Notes: generated by a model not told the origin, from the letters alone. Counted from the stretch's first letter, positions 1 to 12,330 are shown. The stretch: DNA of 64,000 bases from Stachybotrys elegans (GCA_020746835.1 JAGPNK010000030.1:124001-188000), one strand, 5' to 3'. Program-made: numbers and translations.

Positions 1-3000
1 AGTCGGACCTCGTCGACAGGTCGATTATTTCCATAGATACTACCTTTCATATTATTTACTAAACCCCAAGTTCTTGTCAGCAATATTGTCATTTGTAGAT
101 AGGGTGCGCGTGCAGGTGCAGTAGTGAAAAACAACTTACGGCTCCCTGCTAGCATACGCAAAGGCACGCGATTGTAATTGGTTCCCAATATCGCATAAAG
201 GCGGTCACTAAGGTTCCAACGATCCCAGGGATTCGGTTGATTGGGGCTTGGTTTGGAGAGACGTCCTTGTGGTATAGCTGTGCCATCGCCCCTCCAATAG
301 TCGTCCAAGACAGCTGCATCTACTGGCGCCGAAGCAATAGGATCTCCGCTGGGCAGTTGGCCTGATGTAACTGTCGTAAGGAAGTCTGCAAAGTATTGAA
401 GCTGTTAACGTGTCAGTACTGGGCGTGCAGGTGCTCGAGCAACTGGAGGGCTTGCCTCAATGGGGTGATCATTCTGGTATCTTTCCGGCTAGATTATCAA
501 CACCTGTCAGCAACCTGTCGCTAGTATCTGGTTCTTCGACTTTCCTTTCCCCCAGACGCCAGCGGACACAAAAAGGCATTGATTTAAATCACGTCTGACA
601 GGACAGAGTTGACAAGGAATCAAAGGTTGGTAAGCTCACCTGATTATAAGGATCCGGTAGTTGGCCTGCTGTTGCGGGAACCTTCTCAATGTTGGTGGTA
701 CTGCACGTTCCTCCCTGTGGTCTGTCTTGGTTAGTCGGCTTCCTCCCCTTGGATATTGTAAGTGTAGTTGCTCACCGAAATGCGTTTGGGTAGGATGGAA
801 GGCCGTTTCGACCCCTGTATAGTGTTGAAGGCCCAGGATAAAGGTGGGCAAAAAGCCGCCAGATAATCCAGATCGCCCCCAGTACGGGATCGTCAACAAA
901 GATGTCAGAATTCACAGATCTTTTATCTACCCTTTTTTCCAGCCAATGCTCCTCATCGCGTCGTGTTAGCCCTTCGGGCGAATCCTCATCATCCGGAGGG
1001 TTCGGGTCCTCATGTTCGTCTGGTGGACAAGAGTACAGGTCGCAGTACTGAGTCTCGCAAATAAACTCGATGTTATCGCTGTTTGGGGTACAGCAAAGAG
1101 ATTTCCTTCGGCCCCCTGGCCCTAGTTAGCAAGTGTCGTTGTGCTTTGCACACGTCTTCTGACTTACAGCCGCAACCCCGCCAGCCATCTCCTATCGCAT
1201 TGGTACGAACGGTCACTTCGTGTGCTGCGCATGTGTTGTCCGCACAGTCCCCTTGACCCACCCAGTGGCAGTCTTCGAGCGCCGGTGGGTTCGTTGAGCA
1301 GCAAAGACGCTCTCCATGGTCATCATCGTGGCACCCGGCGTTGGGTGACAGGTGTGCCACTTCCGTTTCTCCGTTCGCACAAGAGCGACCACTTCACAGT
1401 TTAAGTTAGCCACGTACGTACTGAGGATGCAGGTGTTATACCAGCCGGCCCAGTAACAACTTTCTGTATCTCTTGAAAAGTCTTCGTCGACACAACAGAA
1501 CATCTTACGTCCCCGGTTGCATTTTCTTTCGCCAGACTCGCTCCGAGGACCTCCTCCCTTCCGCGATGAGAATAAATTGACTTCGCCTTTATGGCATTGA
1601 CCATTGCAGTCCAGTCCACCACCACGCCAGGTGCAAGACTTGGGGGCAACAGCCGCAGAACAACAGATGGGAAGGGCCTATTGCCGTTAGAGGGTTTTTT
1701 TTTTTGCTTATATATTTACTCACTTCGTTTCCTCTGCAATCTCCCCTGTCATAGCCAACCATGACTGCGCCCGATGGACACACTGGTAACCCGCTGGAGA
1801 TATCAAGACATCCGGCCGCAATCTGGCAATGTGTGCCGTACTCCCTGTTGAGGATTTGGGTATTGAACAGCGCGCTACTTTGTTGGGCCAGCGCACCATT
1901 TGATTTAATGTCTTTCCCGGTCAGTGCCTTGTGGGCAGACATGGAATTGTCATCTGAGAGCGTATCAGTCTTTTGCTGGCAATTCACACTGGAAGAGGAC
2001 TCACCTAAGTCAGAGGCCCAAATAAGTGAACCTGAGAAGCCGATGTTGTTTGCCCAGTCAACTTTCTGCTTCAATGTTTCTGCATCATCGAAAGAAATCC
2101 ATTGGTTTTCATCCCAAGTCATGTACTTGATTGCCGCTTCCTGGTCGTGGTGAATGACTATGCCAGGATTTTTGGAGATGATATCTTGAATTTCATAATA
2201 TGCCAGGTAGCCGCTTGTGCCGGTGCAACTCCCTGGGGCACCGCCATCACTGAACCGACAGCGGCCAGGCTCGCTGCACGATGGGTCGGACAGAGTGAAC
2301 GACCTCCCGTAGAAGCCGAAGCCCAGAGAAACCCTGTTGGGAGGTACCCCCACTCGCCATAGAAGCTCGGTAGCGATTTGAATTTCAGTGAGGTTTGTGT
2401 GTGGGCGAATGATGTTTCCCTGAGCATTGTCTCTGTCCCAAGTGCCGTGAATATCATACGACATCTAGCAGTGTCAGCAGGAGAAACTTCTTAGTTCACA
2501 AGACTTACGATATTTGTGAAGTCGGCGTACCGTAGCAAACCGGGCACGTCAAACCATCTCAAATACCAAAAGGATGCGGGTATGGTGAAGCTGAGACCTA
2601 GTTTTCGTGGAGATCGGTTGAATGTTTCTCGCAGGGTCCGCATGAGATACACGAAGTTTTCGACATCGTCTGATTGACCTCCACGGTCTGGAGCACCCGG
2701 GTATTCCCTATCGCATGTAAGCCACACAAGATTTGCAATGATGAAGCATTCCGTACCAATCAATGTCAAGACCATCAAATGCGTAGGTATCCAGAAAACT
2801 TAGCATGTTATTGGCAAATGTCTGCCGCTTCGTTGCGTCTCTCGCGATTTCCCCCAAAAGAGGTTGCGTGACAGTGCCATTATCAGAGAATGTCCAGCCT
2901 CCTGCTTCAACATTAGTTATCGTGATCTATGGAGCAGATGTTGAACTAACCCAAGCTAGCCCATACTTGTAGACCTGGTTTCAGACCCTTCAAGTTGGTT

Positions 3001-3871
3001 GTCTCGATGAACAATCCAGCATCTGTGCTGGCGTCCATGGGCGTCATTTGATAGGTATTCGGATCGAGGAATGTGAATGCGTAGTTGACGTGAGTCAAGG
3101 CATCCACTACGATATGGTTAATTGAGTTTTCTTATACTTTCGGGGGAATTTCACAAACATGGCAGATCGGATGGTTGAGTTCTTCTGCAAGGCGAGTTGG
3201 AATTCCATGCTTCATAGTAGCCAATCACTGCAATGGTTCAGCTTCTTGCAGTAAATGGACCTGCCGTATAACACACCTCTGGAAAGAACCTGCCCCTTGG
3301 CAGAGCCGCCAGGGGGCGCTGGGTGTTCTTCACAGTTGCTTTGACAATTTCCCGTGCAGAATTCGGTTGTAGTACCACAGAACCCGAACTCGCTGCAGCT
3401 GTATAACCGTTAGCAAATCAGCTTATGCGTGCTCCTCGCAATAAGTACCAAACGTTTAGAGGACATGTTCGTCCCGCTGGCAAAGAGTCCTTTCCGCATT
3501 CAGCATGAGCATCGCAATTTGAAATACAACCGGTTCCGCAGTAATCAGCTCCTGTCTTCTGTGAGTGATTGAGCGGCGATTGTTAAATCAATATACTCAC
3601 CATATCCGCAATTTCCACTCGCACCACAACATGCTCCATTCGAACAGGCCCTGCCGGGAGCACATGTGTAATCCTCTCTTCGAGTCAAATTGGAGTGAGC
3701 GAGAGGTAGGAAGGATACTACGTCCTGGCTTGGAGCATCCCCATCCCGTATCTTAATGCGCTGATCATGGCTCTTCGCCTGGTACGTTGACAGATAAAGG
3801 GGGGTCAAGGCAAGTAGAAATAGGAGTAGTCCAAATGATGACAACAGAATAGGCTTGGGTGAAGGATTCAT
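1..3871 (-). CDS. Chitin-binding GH18 chitinase, subgroup C, killer-toxin-like (partial, runs off left edge)
   Basis: Secreted chitinase. The ATG at 3869-3871 opens a protein with an N-terminal hydrophobic segment (about residues 10-30, signal peptide or anchor), then two cysteine-rich chitin-binding (ChtBD1) modules with CCGASGNCGYG and CCSEFGFCG motifs. The GH18 barrel follows, starting VIGYYEAW. The catalytic motif DGLDIDWEYPG is only seen after removing a 49 bp intron (2756-2708); its Glu is the general acid. Further motifs are MSYDIHG and a barrel-ending SLIWASDLG. A long cysteine-rich tail follows and is still open at base 1. At least nine introns join in frame, so the visible part looks intact. 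Subgroup C chitinases resemble the chitinase subunit of yeast killer toxins and are usually above 1,000 residues. A divergent LysM gene follows at 4708, an arrangement seen repeatedly for this subgroup. A TATA-like element sits about 90 bp upstream. Only the C-terminal end is missing from view. Confidence 0.9.
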
Positions 3872-3958
3872 AGTGGCTGTGTGTAGACTTACACAGGCGC
3901 CTTGATAGAAATGTCCTAACACTTTACGTCTTTTCTTCCATGCATACCTAGAGAGGCA

Positions 3959-3968
3959 TCTTATATAC
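3959..3968 (-). promoter_or_regulatory. TATA-like element of the chitinase gene
   Basis: Read on the minus strand, GTATATAAG lies about 90 bp upstream of the chitinase ATG, a plausible core promoter position. The assignment rests on sequence and spacing only. Confidence 0.4.
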
Positions 3969-4085
3969 AATAGCCTTTGGATCCTGACTGCTATTCTATT
4001 TCTTGGAAGCCATGCTCTATCAGACCTAAGTCGCGGCATTTCTAAAGCTAGCCACAATGAGTATGCCTAAATTTCCTATATTGAA

Positions 4086-4096
4086 CCAATAATTGG
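4086..4096. promoter_or_regulatory. Palindromic double CCAAT box in shared chitinase/LysM promoter
   Basis: CCAATAATTGG is a perfect inverted CCAAT pair inside the 836 bp spacer between the divergent chitinase and LysM genes. CCAAT boxes are bound by the fungal HAP complex. The rest of the spacer (3872-4707) shows no gene. A functional role is inferred. Confidence 0.3.
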
Positions 4097-4707
4097 CCCT
4101 AGTCATCCTGTCACTATCTTTCCACATGATCTAGAACTCTATCTAACATTGTCAGCTGATGTAAGTTCATTATTGTGCATCGATTGTTCGAGCCCTATAG
4201 CGGATTGTTACCTAAATAGGAGTGATTCATGGGGCATGTGAGCCTATGTGGCAGGCCACGCATTACACAAACAGGGGTTACATGTTTCCCGATTTGAACA
4301 ATTACCCCAACGGGAGTTCTCAGCAGAGCGCAAACCCCAACCTCTACCAGTCCTCCTACATACTAGGCTATATTCTGCAGGTCATTAAGACTTCACCCAT
4401 CCGCGGAGATGCTATCCTCGAGGCGTCTCAGCACCAAATTCTCTACTACAAATACAATTCTCTGTGTGGATTCTGATCCGCGAAATGCTCCTTCTGGAGA
4501 TAAAATTCGTTACCATATTCATCATGTCAGCACGAGAATGGCCTATCGGTATGACAGCCTGCCCTAATCAAATGACTGAGGAAGTGGGCCGGGGCATCTG
4601 CCACATACGGGGGACCAAGGATAGTCTGCCATGAACTTACAAGAACAAGTGTCTACCCTTTCCAAGTTGTTGCCAAATCTAGATCGCAACATACAGCACT
4701 TGACATA

Positions 4708-7096
4708 ATGAAGGTCAACTCTTCTTTTGCGTTTTTCTTCTGGTTCGCTTTTGGGGCTCTCCGGGTCGCTAGCCAAACCTTTGCAACCGGCGGTGGCATG
4801 GACTATGGCACGCTTTCGCTTAGCAGAGCCTGTTATGAAGCACTCAACACCACTGTTACCTGTTCTTCTATGATAGACACACAATCATTCTCGCAAGTCC
4901 TACCTCTACAGAGTTCAGGACTCCAAATATCTAATCAAGTCTTTAGTGATGCATCGGGCGAGTTGTTGAATATAGACCAACTCGACGATCTATGTGTGGG
5001 GCGCTGTCGATCGGATCTGGTGAGCGTTCGGAATGGTATTTTGGAGGCTTGCGACGCCTCTCGGGACACGCTGGAGGTGAACAATATTGCCTACCCAGGT
5101 ATGCGTTGACCAAGAAGTGACTGGTATGCATGCTTACAGCCCGACACAGCAACCTACATTGTTGATTCCTACCTTTTTACCTATGACACATCATGCTATA
5201 AGGACCAGTAAGTCAGAGATATTTACGTCTTCTTCCGAATTCTGACCTCTGACCTATCTTCAGACAAACCGGGCAATACTGTGACGTGGTTATCGCAGAT
5301 GCCAGGAACGCCAGTATAGACATTGACTGCACTGACTGTATGTTGGGAACTTACAGTTTGCAGCTGGGATCCCCCATAGGTTACGAGGAAGACTTTGCCT
5401 CGGACTTCAGCTCCCTTACAGAGAGCTGCAATGCTTTCAGCTATCAATATACGACTCCGGGTGCATACGGTAGCACCATTCGACCAACTGCTTCAAGTAG
5501 CGGAGCACCTCCCACTCCAACATGTAGTAGGACATATGCGACATCGGCCGGTGATACATGCCAGTCCATCTCACAAGCCAGAGACGTATCTACCTATGGC
5601 CTCATCACACTTAACAATCTGGACTTTTACTGTTCAGCCCTACCTCGCTCTTTATGTCTTCCGGGCTCATGCGAGACTCATATCTGGACTACGACGGATA
5701 CTTGCAACAGTGTTGCTTCGCAGTACAACGTATCTATGGTTAACTTCCTTAGCTGGAATCCCATATTTGACGAATGGTAAGTGAAATACCCTTACACATA
5801 TCTAGGCCTTTTAATCTTCAATTGTGGCTAACTGCTGATATAGTAGGTCTATTCTTACATCAAACCTGTTGCACTAAAGCTAGACTATGTAGATAGCTAA
5901 CCAGAGAACCCCCATTAGATTGCACAAATGCTGGGCCATACTGGGCGAATTGGACAGTATGCGTGAGGTATTGTTTCTACATCCGTGACACGATGGTGAG
6001 CTCTAACAGTTCTAATAGCACCCCCGGAGGCTCAGTTCCTGCTCCTTCAAAACCCTCAGCAGTCCCAGTCCCTGATAACGCACGGGAGGACTCGGAGACG
6101 AACTGCGGTCGATGGTACACGGTACGTTGTCATGACACATTGTAGCCATTATATTGACAATACGATCAGGTCCAAGAAGGGGACAACTGCTTCAGCATCC
6201 TTGGCACCCCTGATTCTCCCATCAACTTCGCCCAATTCCAAGTGCTCAATCCATCCGTGGACGATGACTGCACGAATCTATGGCTTGGGTCGGCCTACTG
6301 TATGGTGCCCATTGATCCTGTGGTTGTTACTGCTTCTACTACGTTTACGAGAACAACCACAACGACCGTAACACCAACAGTCCCTCCCACCACGGCGACA
6401 CTTTTCCCACATGCACCTGGATCGGTTTCCACCTGCACAGCCTGGGTGGTGAGTAAAGCTTCCCAGCAAATCGCTGTTGCCATACTAAACGCTGTGACAG
6501 AACTACGAAACGAATGACGTGGGAGAAGATGCCGATGTCTCCCTCAACGACTGTACTTACGTATCTTGGGCTAATGGAGTATCATTACACCTTTTTCTAA
6601 GCTGGAATCCAAGCCTGGAGCCTGGGGCTGATTGCCAGCTTGCTGTTGGCCGGAGTTATTGTGTCGGCGCATCCGGAAATGGACCCTCGACCGATAGTCA
6701 AACCAGCTCCGGGCAATCCAGTACGACGAACAGACCGTCAACTACCAGATCCGGACAATCCAGCACTAGGACGAACAGACCGTCAGCTACCAGCTCCTCT
6801 GGCGGCACTCCTCCTCCAGCGGAAACGTAAGCATATTCTTTTCTTATATGTGCGGCACCTTCTAAGGGTTCAGAGGAAGGTGTGTTGCAGAAGCCAAGTT
6901 CTAACCTTGACCTTATAGTCAGCCGGGTACAATCTCGCCTTGCGAGGCATGGCACGTAGTGGTAAGCGGTGATACTTGCTGGGATATCTCTCAGCAGTAT
7001 AGCGTCTCCCTAGACGACTTTTTGAGATGGAATACTGGCGTAGGGACAGACTGTACGGACCTCTGGCTCGATTCTGCTGTTTGTGTTGGTGTTTAG
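4708..7096 (+). CDS. Secreted multi-LysM chitin-binding protein (effector type)
   Basis: Binds chitin through LysM modules; no catalytic domain is seen. The start MKVNSSFAFFFWF gives a signal peptide cleaved near residue 22. A non-LysM N-terminal region of about 200 residues follows, then about five LysM-like units: CSRTYATSAGDTCQSI, CETHIWTTTDTCNSVA (ends FLSWNP), CGRWYTVQEGDNCFSI, a degenerate one ending LFLSWNPSLEPGADC, and CEAWHVVVSGDTCWDI near the C-terminus. A Ser/Thr/Pro linker with a repeated SGQSST/TNRPS unit precedes the last module. Introns at 5099-5149, 5208-5263, about 6123-6170, 6450-6499 and 6829-6918 join in frame. Across 5777-5918 I could not find a GT-AG pair that keeps frame, so a small frameshift there is possible. 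It faces a subgroup C chitinase, and the two may be co-regulated: proposed roles for such LysM proteins are shielding the fungus's own chitin or binding chitin fragments. Confidence 0.8.
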
Positions 7097-7265
7097 CTGA
7101 CGCAATGCTACTGCAATCACACTATTTATCATATAGCGTCGCCTCAGAGCCTTCAGATAGACATACTATAATATTATCTGTTGGCTGGGTTCAAGTAAAC
7201 CATGATAGTGAATGGGGATTCAATTTGATATGTACCGGCTCATCGACGCGACCGCCTTGGCCTCA

Positions 7266-7991
7266 TCAGTGGCCTTCATAGAGACTAGGAGGCTGCCTAT
7301 ACATCTGTTCCCATTCGCTTCGCCACGAAGCTTCCTGATACAGAGAGACAAGATAGTCAATGTGCATAAACATCCAGAATTGGGTATCTTCGCTGCCCGG
7401 AACAAGCTCTGATTCATCCAGCGTGTCTTCGGAATCGGGTTCGTCTTCATGCTCATCAATCCGGGCGGCAACGTGGTCCGGCACCTCCCCATTAATGACC
7501 ACTGCCCGTGAGAGCGTCTCGTCAACCAGGGATTCCAGACATGCGTCATCAACCATTAGGCAGAGTCGGTATCGTGGCACCCGCGACATTAGCAATCGAG
7601 GGTCGCAGTCGACGCCTGAACCGTCACGCTGCACGGAACGCTCAAGCACCCAGTTCCGGAATATGTCGCGTACATGACCCTTCGTTGCTGAATCCAGGCT
7701 CTCCGCATTCTCTATAATAGTCCACTGGAGAAATGGCTCCAGCTCCGCCGTGCACCCGTAAATGTCCAGTGCTGATGAGACTCCTTCACGGAGCCGGCTC
7801 ATGAACATCTCCCAGTTCTTCTGGTTGCTGTAGGTAGTGCGAAAGATGACAAATCCCCATTTGTGATGACCAGTAGCCTGCATGCCGAATTTGAGGTGTC
7901 CCAGACTTTGGTTGAGCACTGAAAATGCCTTGAGGGGTGGGAATGGGTTTGCCCCCGCCGCAAGGTTTGAGGTCGCCATCTTCAACGTCAA
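7266..7991 (-). CDS. Hypothetical fungal protein, acidic, single exon
   Basis: A 241-residue open frame without introns. The start could be the ATG at 7991 or the one at 7979 (MATSNL). No signal peptide or membrane segment is seen. The N-terminal half carries HHKWGFVIFRTTY followed by an aromatic-rich stretch (NWEMFMSRL), a pattern I associate with a lineage-specific family of fungal hypothetical proteins of unknown role. Residues about 175-205 are strongly acidic (EHEDEPDSEDTLDESE). It is convergent with the LysM gene, about 170 bp away. I can give no function. Confidence 0.6.
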   Translation of the reverse strand: MTLKMATSNLAAGANPFPPLKAFSVLNQSLGHLKFGMQATGHHKWGFVIFRTTYSNQKNWEMFMSRLREGVSSALDIYGCTAELEPFLQWTIIENAESLDSATKGHVRDIFRNWVLERSVQRDGSGVDCDPRLLMSRVPRYRLCLMVDDACLESLVDETLSRAVVINGEVPDHVAARIDEHEDEPDSEDTLDESELVPGSEDTQFWMFMHIDYLVSLYQEASWRSEWEQMYRQPPSLYEGH

Positions 7992-8319
7992 TAGGAGAGT
8001 GAGAGCCTTCAGACATGTGGAAAGGAAAAAAGGAAGAAGATTTGTACAGATGGCTGGGCACTGATAAATATATCAGCGCAGGGTGCTTGTATGAGTATCC
8101 GTTCATGGGAATATTACCAAGACAGACCAAAGATGACGTGAGATTGACTGCAGCAAGAAAAGAGAAAGAAAAAAAAGAAAGAAATAATTAAAATTAAAAT
8201 AAAAAGGTTGTGGGTTAACCTGAATGGATAGACTAGCAATGACATATCGCGATCTCCGTCTTATGCATATAACAAACTTGTAAAGAGGATAAATCGTGAT
8301 ATAAAGGGGCGGTGGCCCA

Positions 8320-8390
8320 CAACGGGAAAAAAAGAAAAAGAAAAAGAAGGAAAAGAGGGGGAAAAGAGAGAAAAAGACGCGAAAAATTGC
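8320..8390 (+). repeat. Purine-only low-complexity tract
   Basis: Around 70 bases almost entirely A and G, made of short GAAAA and GGAAA units; a similar shorter tract lies at 8150-8185. It produces shadow frames rich in Lys/Arg or Phe/Ser that should not be taken for genes. Confidence 0.7.
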
Positions 8391-9390
8391 AGACAGCTAA
8401 ACCTGTGCAGATAGAGGATAATAAAGAGACGAGGCTGCCCAGGGGACATCCAATAAACGAAACCTCCAGTCGCACTTTTATGAAGTGGGGGAAAGGTTAT
8501 TGGTCATTAGGCATATTCACCAAGTAGCGTTGGGGTTGGTCAACCAATCACCGAGTATACAGAGAGCAGCTTCTTTAAGGCAATTCCAAAGGGAGCAGAA
8601 CAAAGTGCCTTACCAGTCGCTATATTAAATATAGCTGGTACTACCTTGCTTTATCGTCGAGTTTCTACATGGTCCAGGGTGAACGAGGCAGGGAATTGTA
8701 CCAGTATCATCAGGATGGTAGTTAACACCTCCAAAATAGATTAGGGTATGGAAAGTGATAAGTAAAGAAAGACAGCACACTAGGTGTGCTGAAATATCCT
8801 CGAGGGAATCATGATACTACTACATAATCAGGGCTAGTCGCATAACCTTTCCTTGCTTCTTTCCATTACTGCGTTTACGGGAACCAAGAAGCGACATCAG
8901 TACCCCGTACTATGACAGAAGGGTATAGGCCCTTATGGCCTAAGCGAGTTGACCAATCCACACTGAGTCTAGACTCGGGTGGCAGCAAAAGTGGCCTTGG
9001 TGCAGATCTGTGAGCTGCCGAAATAGGAACCTGTGTGGCACGCAACCCGACTTGGTTCGTACTCGCCCGAGCTTCTGTATGAGAAGGCGAAAGGCGAACC
9101 ACTCAAGATACGAACGACCCCATCCTGAGTCATCTCTTAGGTACTTGTGCCATCGTGGTAGCCATAGCATAGCATGTCTCCAGGAAGCTGAGCGGGTACT
9201 CGTGACATCGCCGAATTGTTCACCTGGATCTGGACTTGTGCGCCGACTTTCTATGGATAAAAACAGAGTATTGATCAGAAGTCGCGCACCTTGTCTTGTT
9301 CGTTCTCAAACGTTGATACCGTCCCAGACCCATTTTCCGGGGCACGAATGGTGATAAAGTTTGTGATAAGCATCGACACTAAGAACTGTG

Positions 9391-9411
9391 CGTATTGCGT
9401 ATTGCGTATTG
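9391..9411 (+). repeat. Three tandem copies of CGTATTG
   Basis: A 7 bp unit is repeated exactly three times. It is a minor microsatellite with no visible coding role. Confidence 0.8.
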
Positions 9412-9751
9412 CTTGCTCTGCCAAATAGACGCTTACAACCAACAGCTGCAGGTCTTATTCCCGTATGTGTCCATTTTACAATGCCAGCATGACGTTCAGG
9501 CTGACATCGGTGGTTCGAAAGCCCCAAAGAAGTATCCCTGCTTGCATACAGTGTCACATGATGCTTCCTGAACCATGAATGGCGCCGAAACGACCGCACG
9601 TTGGTGGCAGAGAAGTTTACCCCACTGTTCACTACGCGAGTAGACATCATATTTAAGCCGAGACCCAGTCAATAACATTGTCTTCTACACATCGCCACAA
9701 CCTTTTCAGCCAAGGTCTAATATTCTAGCCCTTTCGCTTGCGGCCCTCCCC

Positions 9752-10848
9752 ATGTCTCAATATCCCACAACCGAGGGAGAGGTGCGGTACAAAGCCCCCA
9801 ACACCGACAAGGAATGCAAAACTGTGGGTGTTGACTTTTTCTTGAGCTATTTTTCGAAATGAAACTCAGGTCAAGATCTCCCTTGTGCCGCAGGCGGGGA
9901 ATGTTGCTTTACTTCACCAAAGCTAATCTGCAATGACTGCAGTGGTACAAGGTCGTTGGAGATCTCAAAAATTCTCCCAACACACCTCTCATCGCTCTCC
10001 ACGGAGGACCCGGAGCAGGCCACGAGTACTTGTCCTCGCTGATTGACCTAGTCGAGCGGTTTGGAATCCCACTTGTTTTTTACGACCAGCAAGGATGTGG
10101 TCGCTCTACGCACCACCGCGAGCGATTGCGCGATGCTACTTTCTGGACATTTGGCCTCTTCTACGGCGAACTTGATAACCTCATCGACCATCTGGGAATC
10201 CGGGAGAGAGGTTTTTACCTCTTAGGACAAAGCTGGGGCGGCATGCTCGCAGGTTCATACGCGTCTCTTCGTCCGACAGGATTGAAGAAAGTCGTCATAT
10301 GTGGCGGACCTGCAAGCTTCCCTCTCTTCATTGAAGGTGGGAAAAGACTTCGCGCCCAGCTTCCACCAGACATCCGCGACATCTTGGAGAAGGGCTTCCA
10401 AGACGGCGACCTGACGAATCCGGAATACGAGCGGGCAAGCCAATACTTTTACAAACAGTTTGTTTGCCGTCTCGATCCAATGCCGCAGCCAGTCAAGCAA
10501 GCCTTTGCCAACTTGGAAGAAGATGCGACTGCCTATCACACCATGTAAGTTAGATTGACCACCGCCTGTTTGTGCTATCTGACCAGACATAGGCAAGGCC
10601 CATCAGAGATTGTAGTTGATGGCACTCTGAAAGACTGGGACGGTTCAGAGGCTTCCAAGAATATTGTCGTAGAAACTTTGTTGATTAACGGGAGATATGA
10701 CGAGGTATCGGAGCTTTGTGTGGAGCCATGGTTCAGGTGCATTCCAAAGGTCAAGTGGGTGGTTTTTGAACAGTCGAGTCATATGCCACACTGGGAGGAA
10801 CGGGAGAGGTTTATGGAGTTGGTAGGCACATTTCTCACAAAATATTGA
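9752..10848 (+). CDS. Proline iminopeptidase-like alpha/beta hydrolase (peptidase family S33)
   Basis: Probable cytosolic aminopeptidase or amidase of the S33 family. Three exons (9752-9823, 9943-10544, 10593-10848) sum to 309 residues, close to the usual length. The oxyanion loop HGGPGAGHEY, the YDQQGCGRS strand-turn, the nucleophile elbow GQSWGG (Ser), the acid in INGRYDE and the histidine in SSHMPHWEE are all present and in order, so the triad is intact. The TMQGPSE motif spanning the second intron is a hallmark of this subfamily in fungi. No signal peptide is seen. The exact substrate (N-terminal proline, an amino acid amide or another small ester) cannot be read from sequence. It stands alone between a spacer and decayed genes. 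Confidence 0.88.
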
Positions 10849-10884
10849 TCTTCCATAGCCAGGATACTACCGGGGCCCCTATAT

Positions 10885-10985
10885 CGTTTGGATTTGTTTT
10901 TGTCCTGCGGGCAGTAGATCATTGTTTGCATACACCATTGTTCTTTTTCCTCACTGCACGCACCTACTCCATCATGCTACCGCGG
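10885..10985 (-). repeat. Dispersed repeat, copy A
   Basis: One of four copies of a roughly 95 bp sequence. Its core on this strand runs GATGGAGTAGGTGCGTGCAG, then GGAAAAAGAACAATGGTGTA, then TGCCCGCAGGAC. The other copies are near 19440-19545 (same orientation) and 30065-30175 and 33990-34085 (opposite orientation). It is non-coding and probably a remnant of a mobile element or its terminus (inference). Confidence 0.75.
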
Positions 10986-11639
10986 CGGGCCGGAAGCTGG
11001 CATTGCCGAAATTCTCCTGGGAGGGGCTTCTGAAGATTGATATTGCAATGAGCATTGCGGAGCTTCATCAGGGATGTCCTGGATTATACTACAACCCAAG
11101 TTCTTTATCCTACATCCGCTTACTGTCATCATTAACCGTATGACGTATTAAAGATAGTAGGCAAAGGTATTTAAGTCAACCCGCTCGTTGTGAGGTGGGC
11201 TTGTATAACATGCAACCCAACACTCGTCGATCCCTTCATATCCAGAAAGAAGACTATGGCTTAGTTCCCGCCAATCGGCATGGCTGTTGCCTCCCCTGAA
11301 CCTCGTTTCCCCAGGACCGGAATCTGCATCGCCTATCTCGGCAATCACTGAGCTCGCGCACCGCGACGAAGCCGCGACTACCCGTATTGCTGGGGCTACA
11401 CCATATTTCGCACCTTTCAAAGGATGTCGAGAGGCTGGCCGTCTATGGAAAGTGCTGGACTAAAAACGAGGATGCCCGCTCGGCTGGGCGAGATGTGGGA
11501 CCCGAGGCCCAACGAGCTCTGGAGTCGCTACTACTATGAAGTGGTGCAGATAAGCAAACTCTTGACGGTTTGAGTGAGAGTGCGGGAGGAAGAGGTTTGA
11601 TGATTGGATTTGACAACATCACCGCCCTGCAACAACTAC

Positions 11640-12330
11640 TTTCTCTCAGCCTACTGGCAGTTTCTGTTCTGCCCAGTACCCGATCAGGACAGCATCGACA
11701 ATATCCTTAGGCTTCCAGATAACCCGGCCAACTGCAGTACTTCTGAGTATGGGCGTCGAGAGAAGGCTTGGGTCAAGGTGTCGCCAGCAAAATGAAGTAC
11801 GAAGGGCAGGGAGGGGAGTGGTGGCTGTCCAATACACGTTAGCCTTCACTAAGCTCGCAATGAACTTATAGTACAGGCTGCGAAGCGCGTGGTTCACCCT
11901 AAGGAAAGCAATGTCAATCGCCAAGTAGAGGCAGACACTTGTACATGAGTCGCCCTCCTCAGCCACATGCCAGTTGGTAACGGTTGAATCCTGTGGCGGC
12001 TCGACAGGCTTGTAGGTGTAACCAGCGCCTGGATGTGGCGTGCTGGTTTCGCTACCGCTGCCGGGCCCTGTGTGTAGACTGCCCATTCTGCAGCACAGCG
12101 CACAAGATATTGCCGAAGAAGCCAGATACGCCAGCCAGGTTCCCGCAATCATAGTGCACCCACGGGTTGAAGCGCCGCATATCGCCCGACGTCAGGTCGT
12201 GCTCCGCCTCGAGACTCGCGCATCTGTTGTTAGTAGAGTAGGAGATGAGCTTGACGCAGGAGAGGCAGGCATAGTTTGGTGCCGGCGGTAATGTTGTTGC
12301 AGTCGAAGATGTCAGGGTTCATGGTATAAA
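11640..12330 (-). pseudogene. Decayed LysM-domain gene
   Basis: Reading the minus strand from about 12312, patches of a LysM protein appear in different frames. First comes NPDIFDCNNITAGTKLCL (end of a LysM unit), then NNRCASLEAEHDLTSGDMRR and FNPWVHYDCGNLAGVSG (a second unit with linker). After a frame change there is STPHPGAGYTYKPVEPPQDS (a Pro/Ser linker) and NWHVAEEGDSCTSVC, the start of a third unit. At least two frameshifts and stops interrupt them. No intron model repairs it. It sits back to back with a chitinase relic at 12692, in mirror image to the intact pair at 1-7096. Confidence 0.7.

Larger units (their letters stand above)
8000..9751. other. Gene-poor spacer with purine tracts
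   Basis: No supportable gene is seen. The stretch contains long A/G-rich tracts at about 8150-8185 and 8320-8390 and a triple CGTATTG repeat at 9391-9411. The last part up to 9751 is the promoter of the hydrolase gene, with a C/T-rich run just before its ATG. Confidence 0.5.

Noticed and set aside
2491..2778. Chitinase lacking its catalytic motif (apparent stop after DGLDIDW)
   Set aside because: A GTACGG..GATAG intron of 49 bp explains the stop exactly and restores the standard DGLDIDWEYPG motif.
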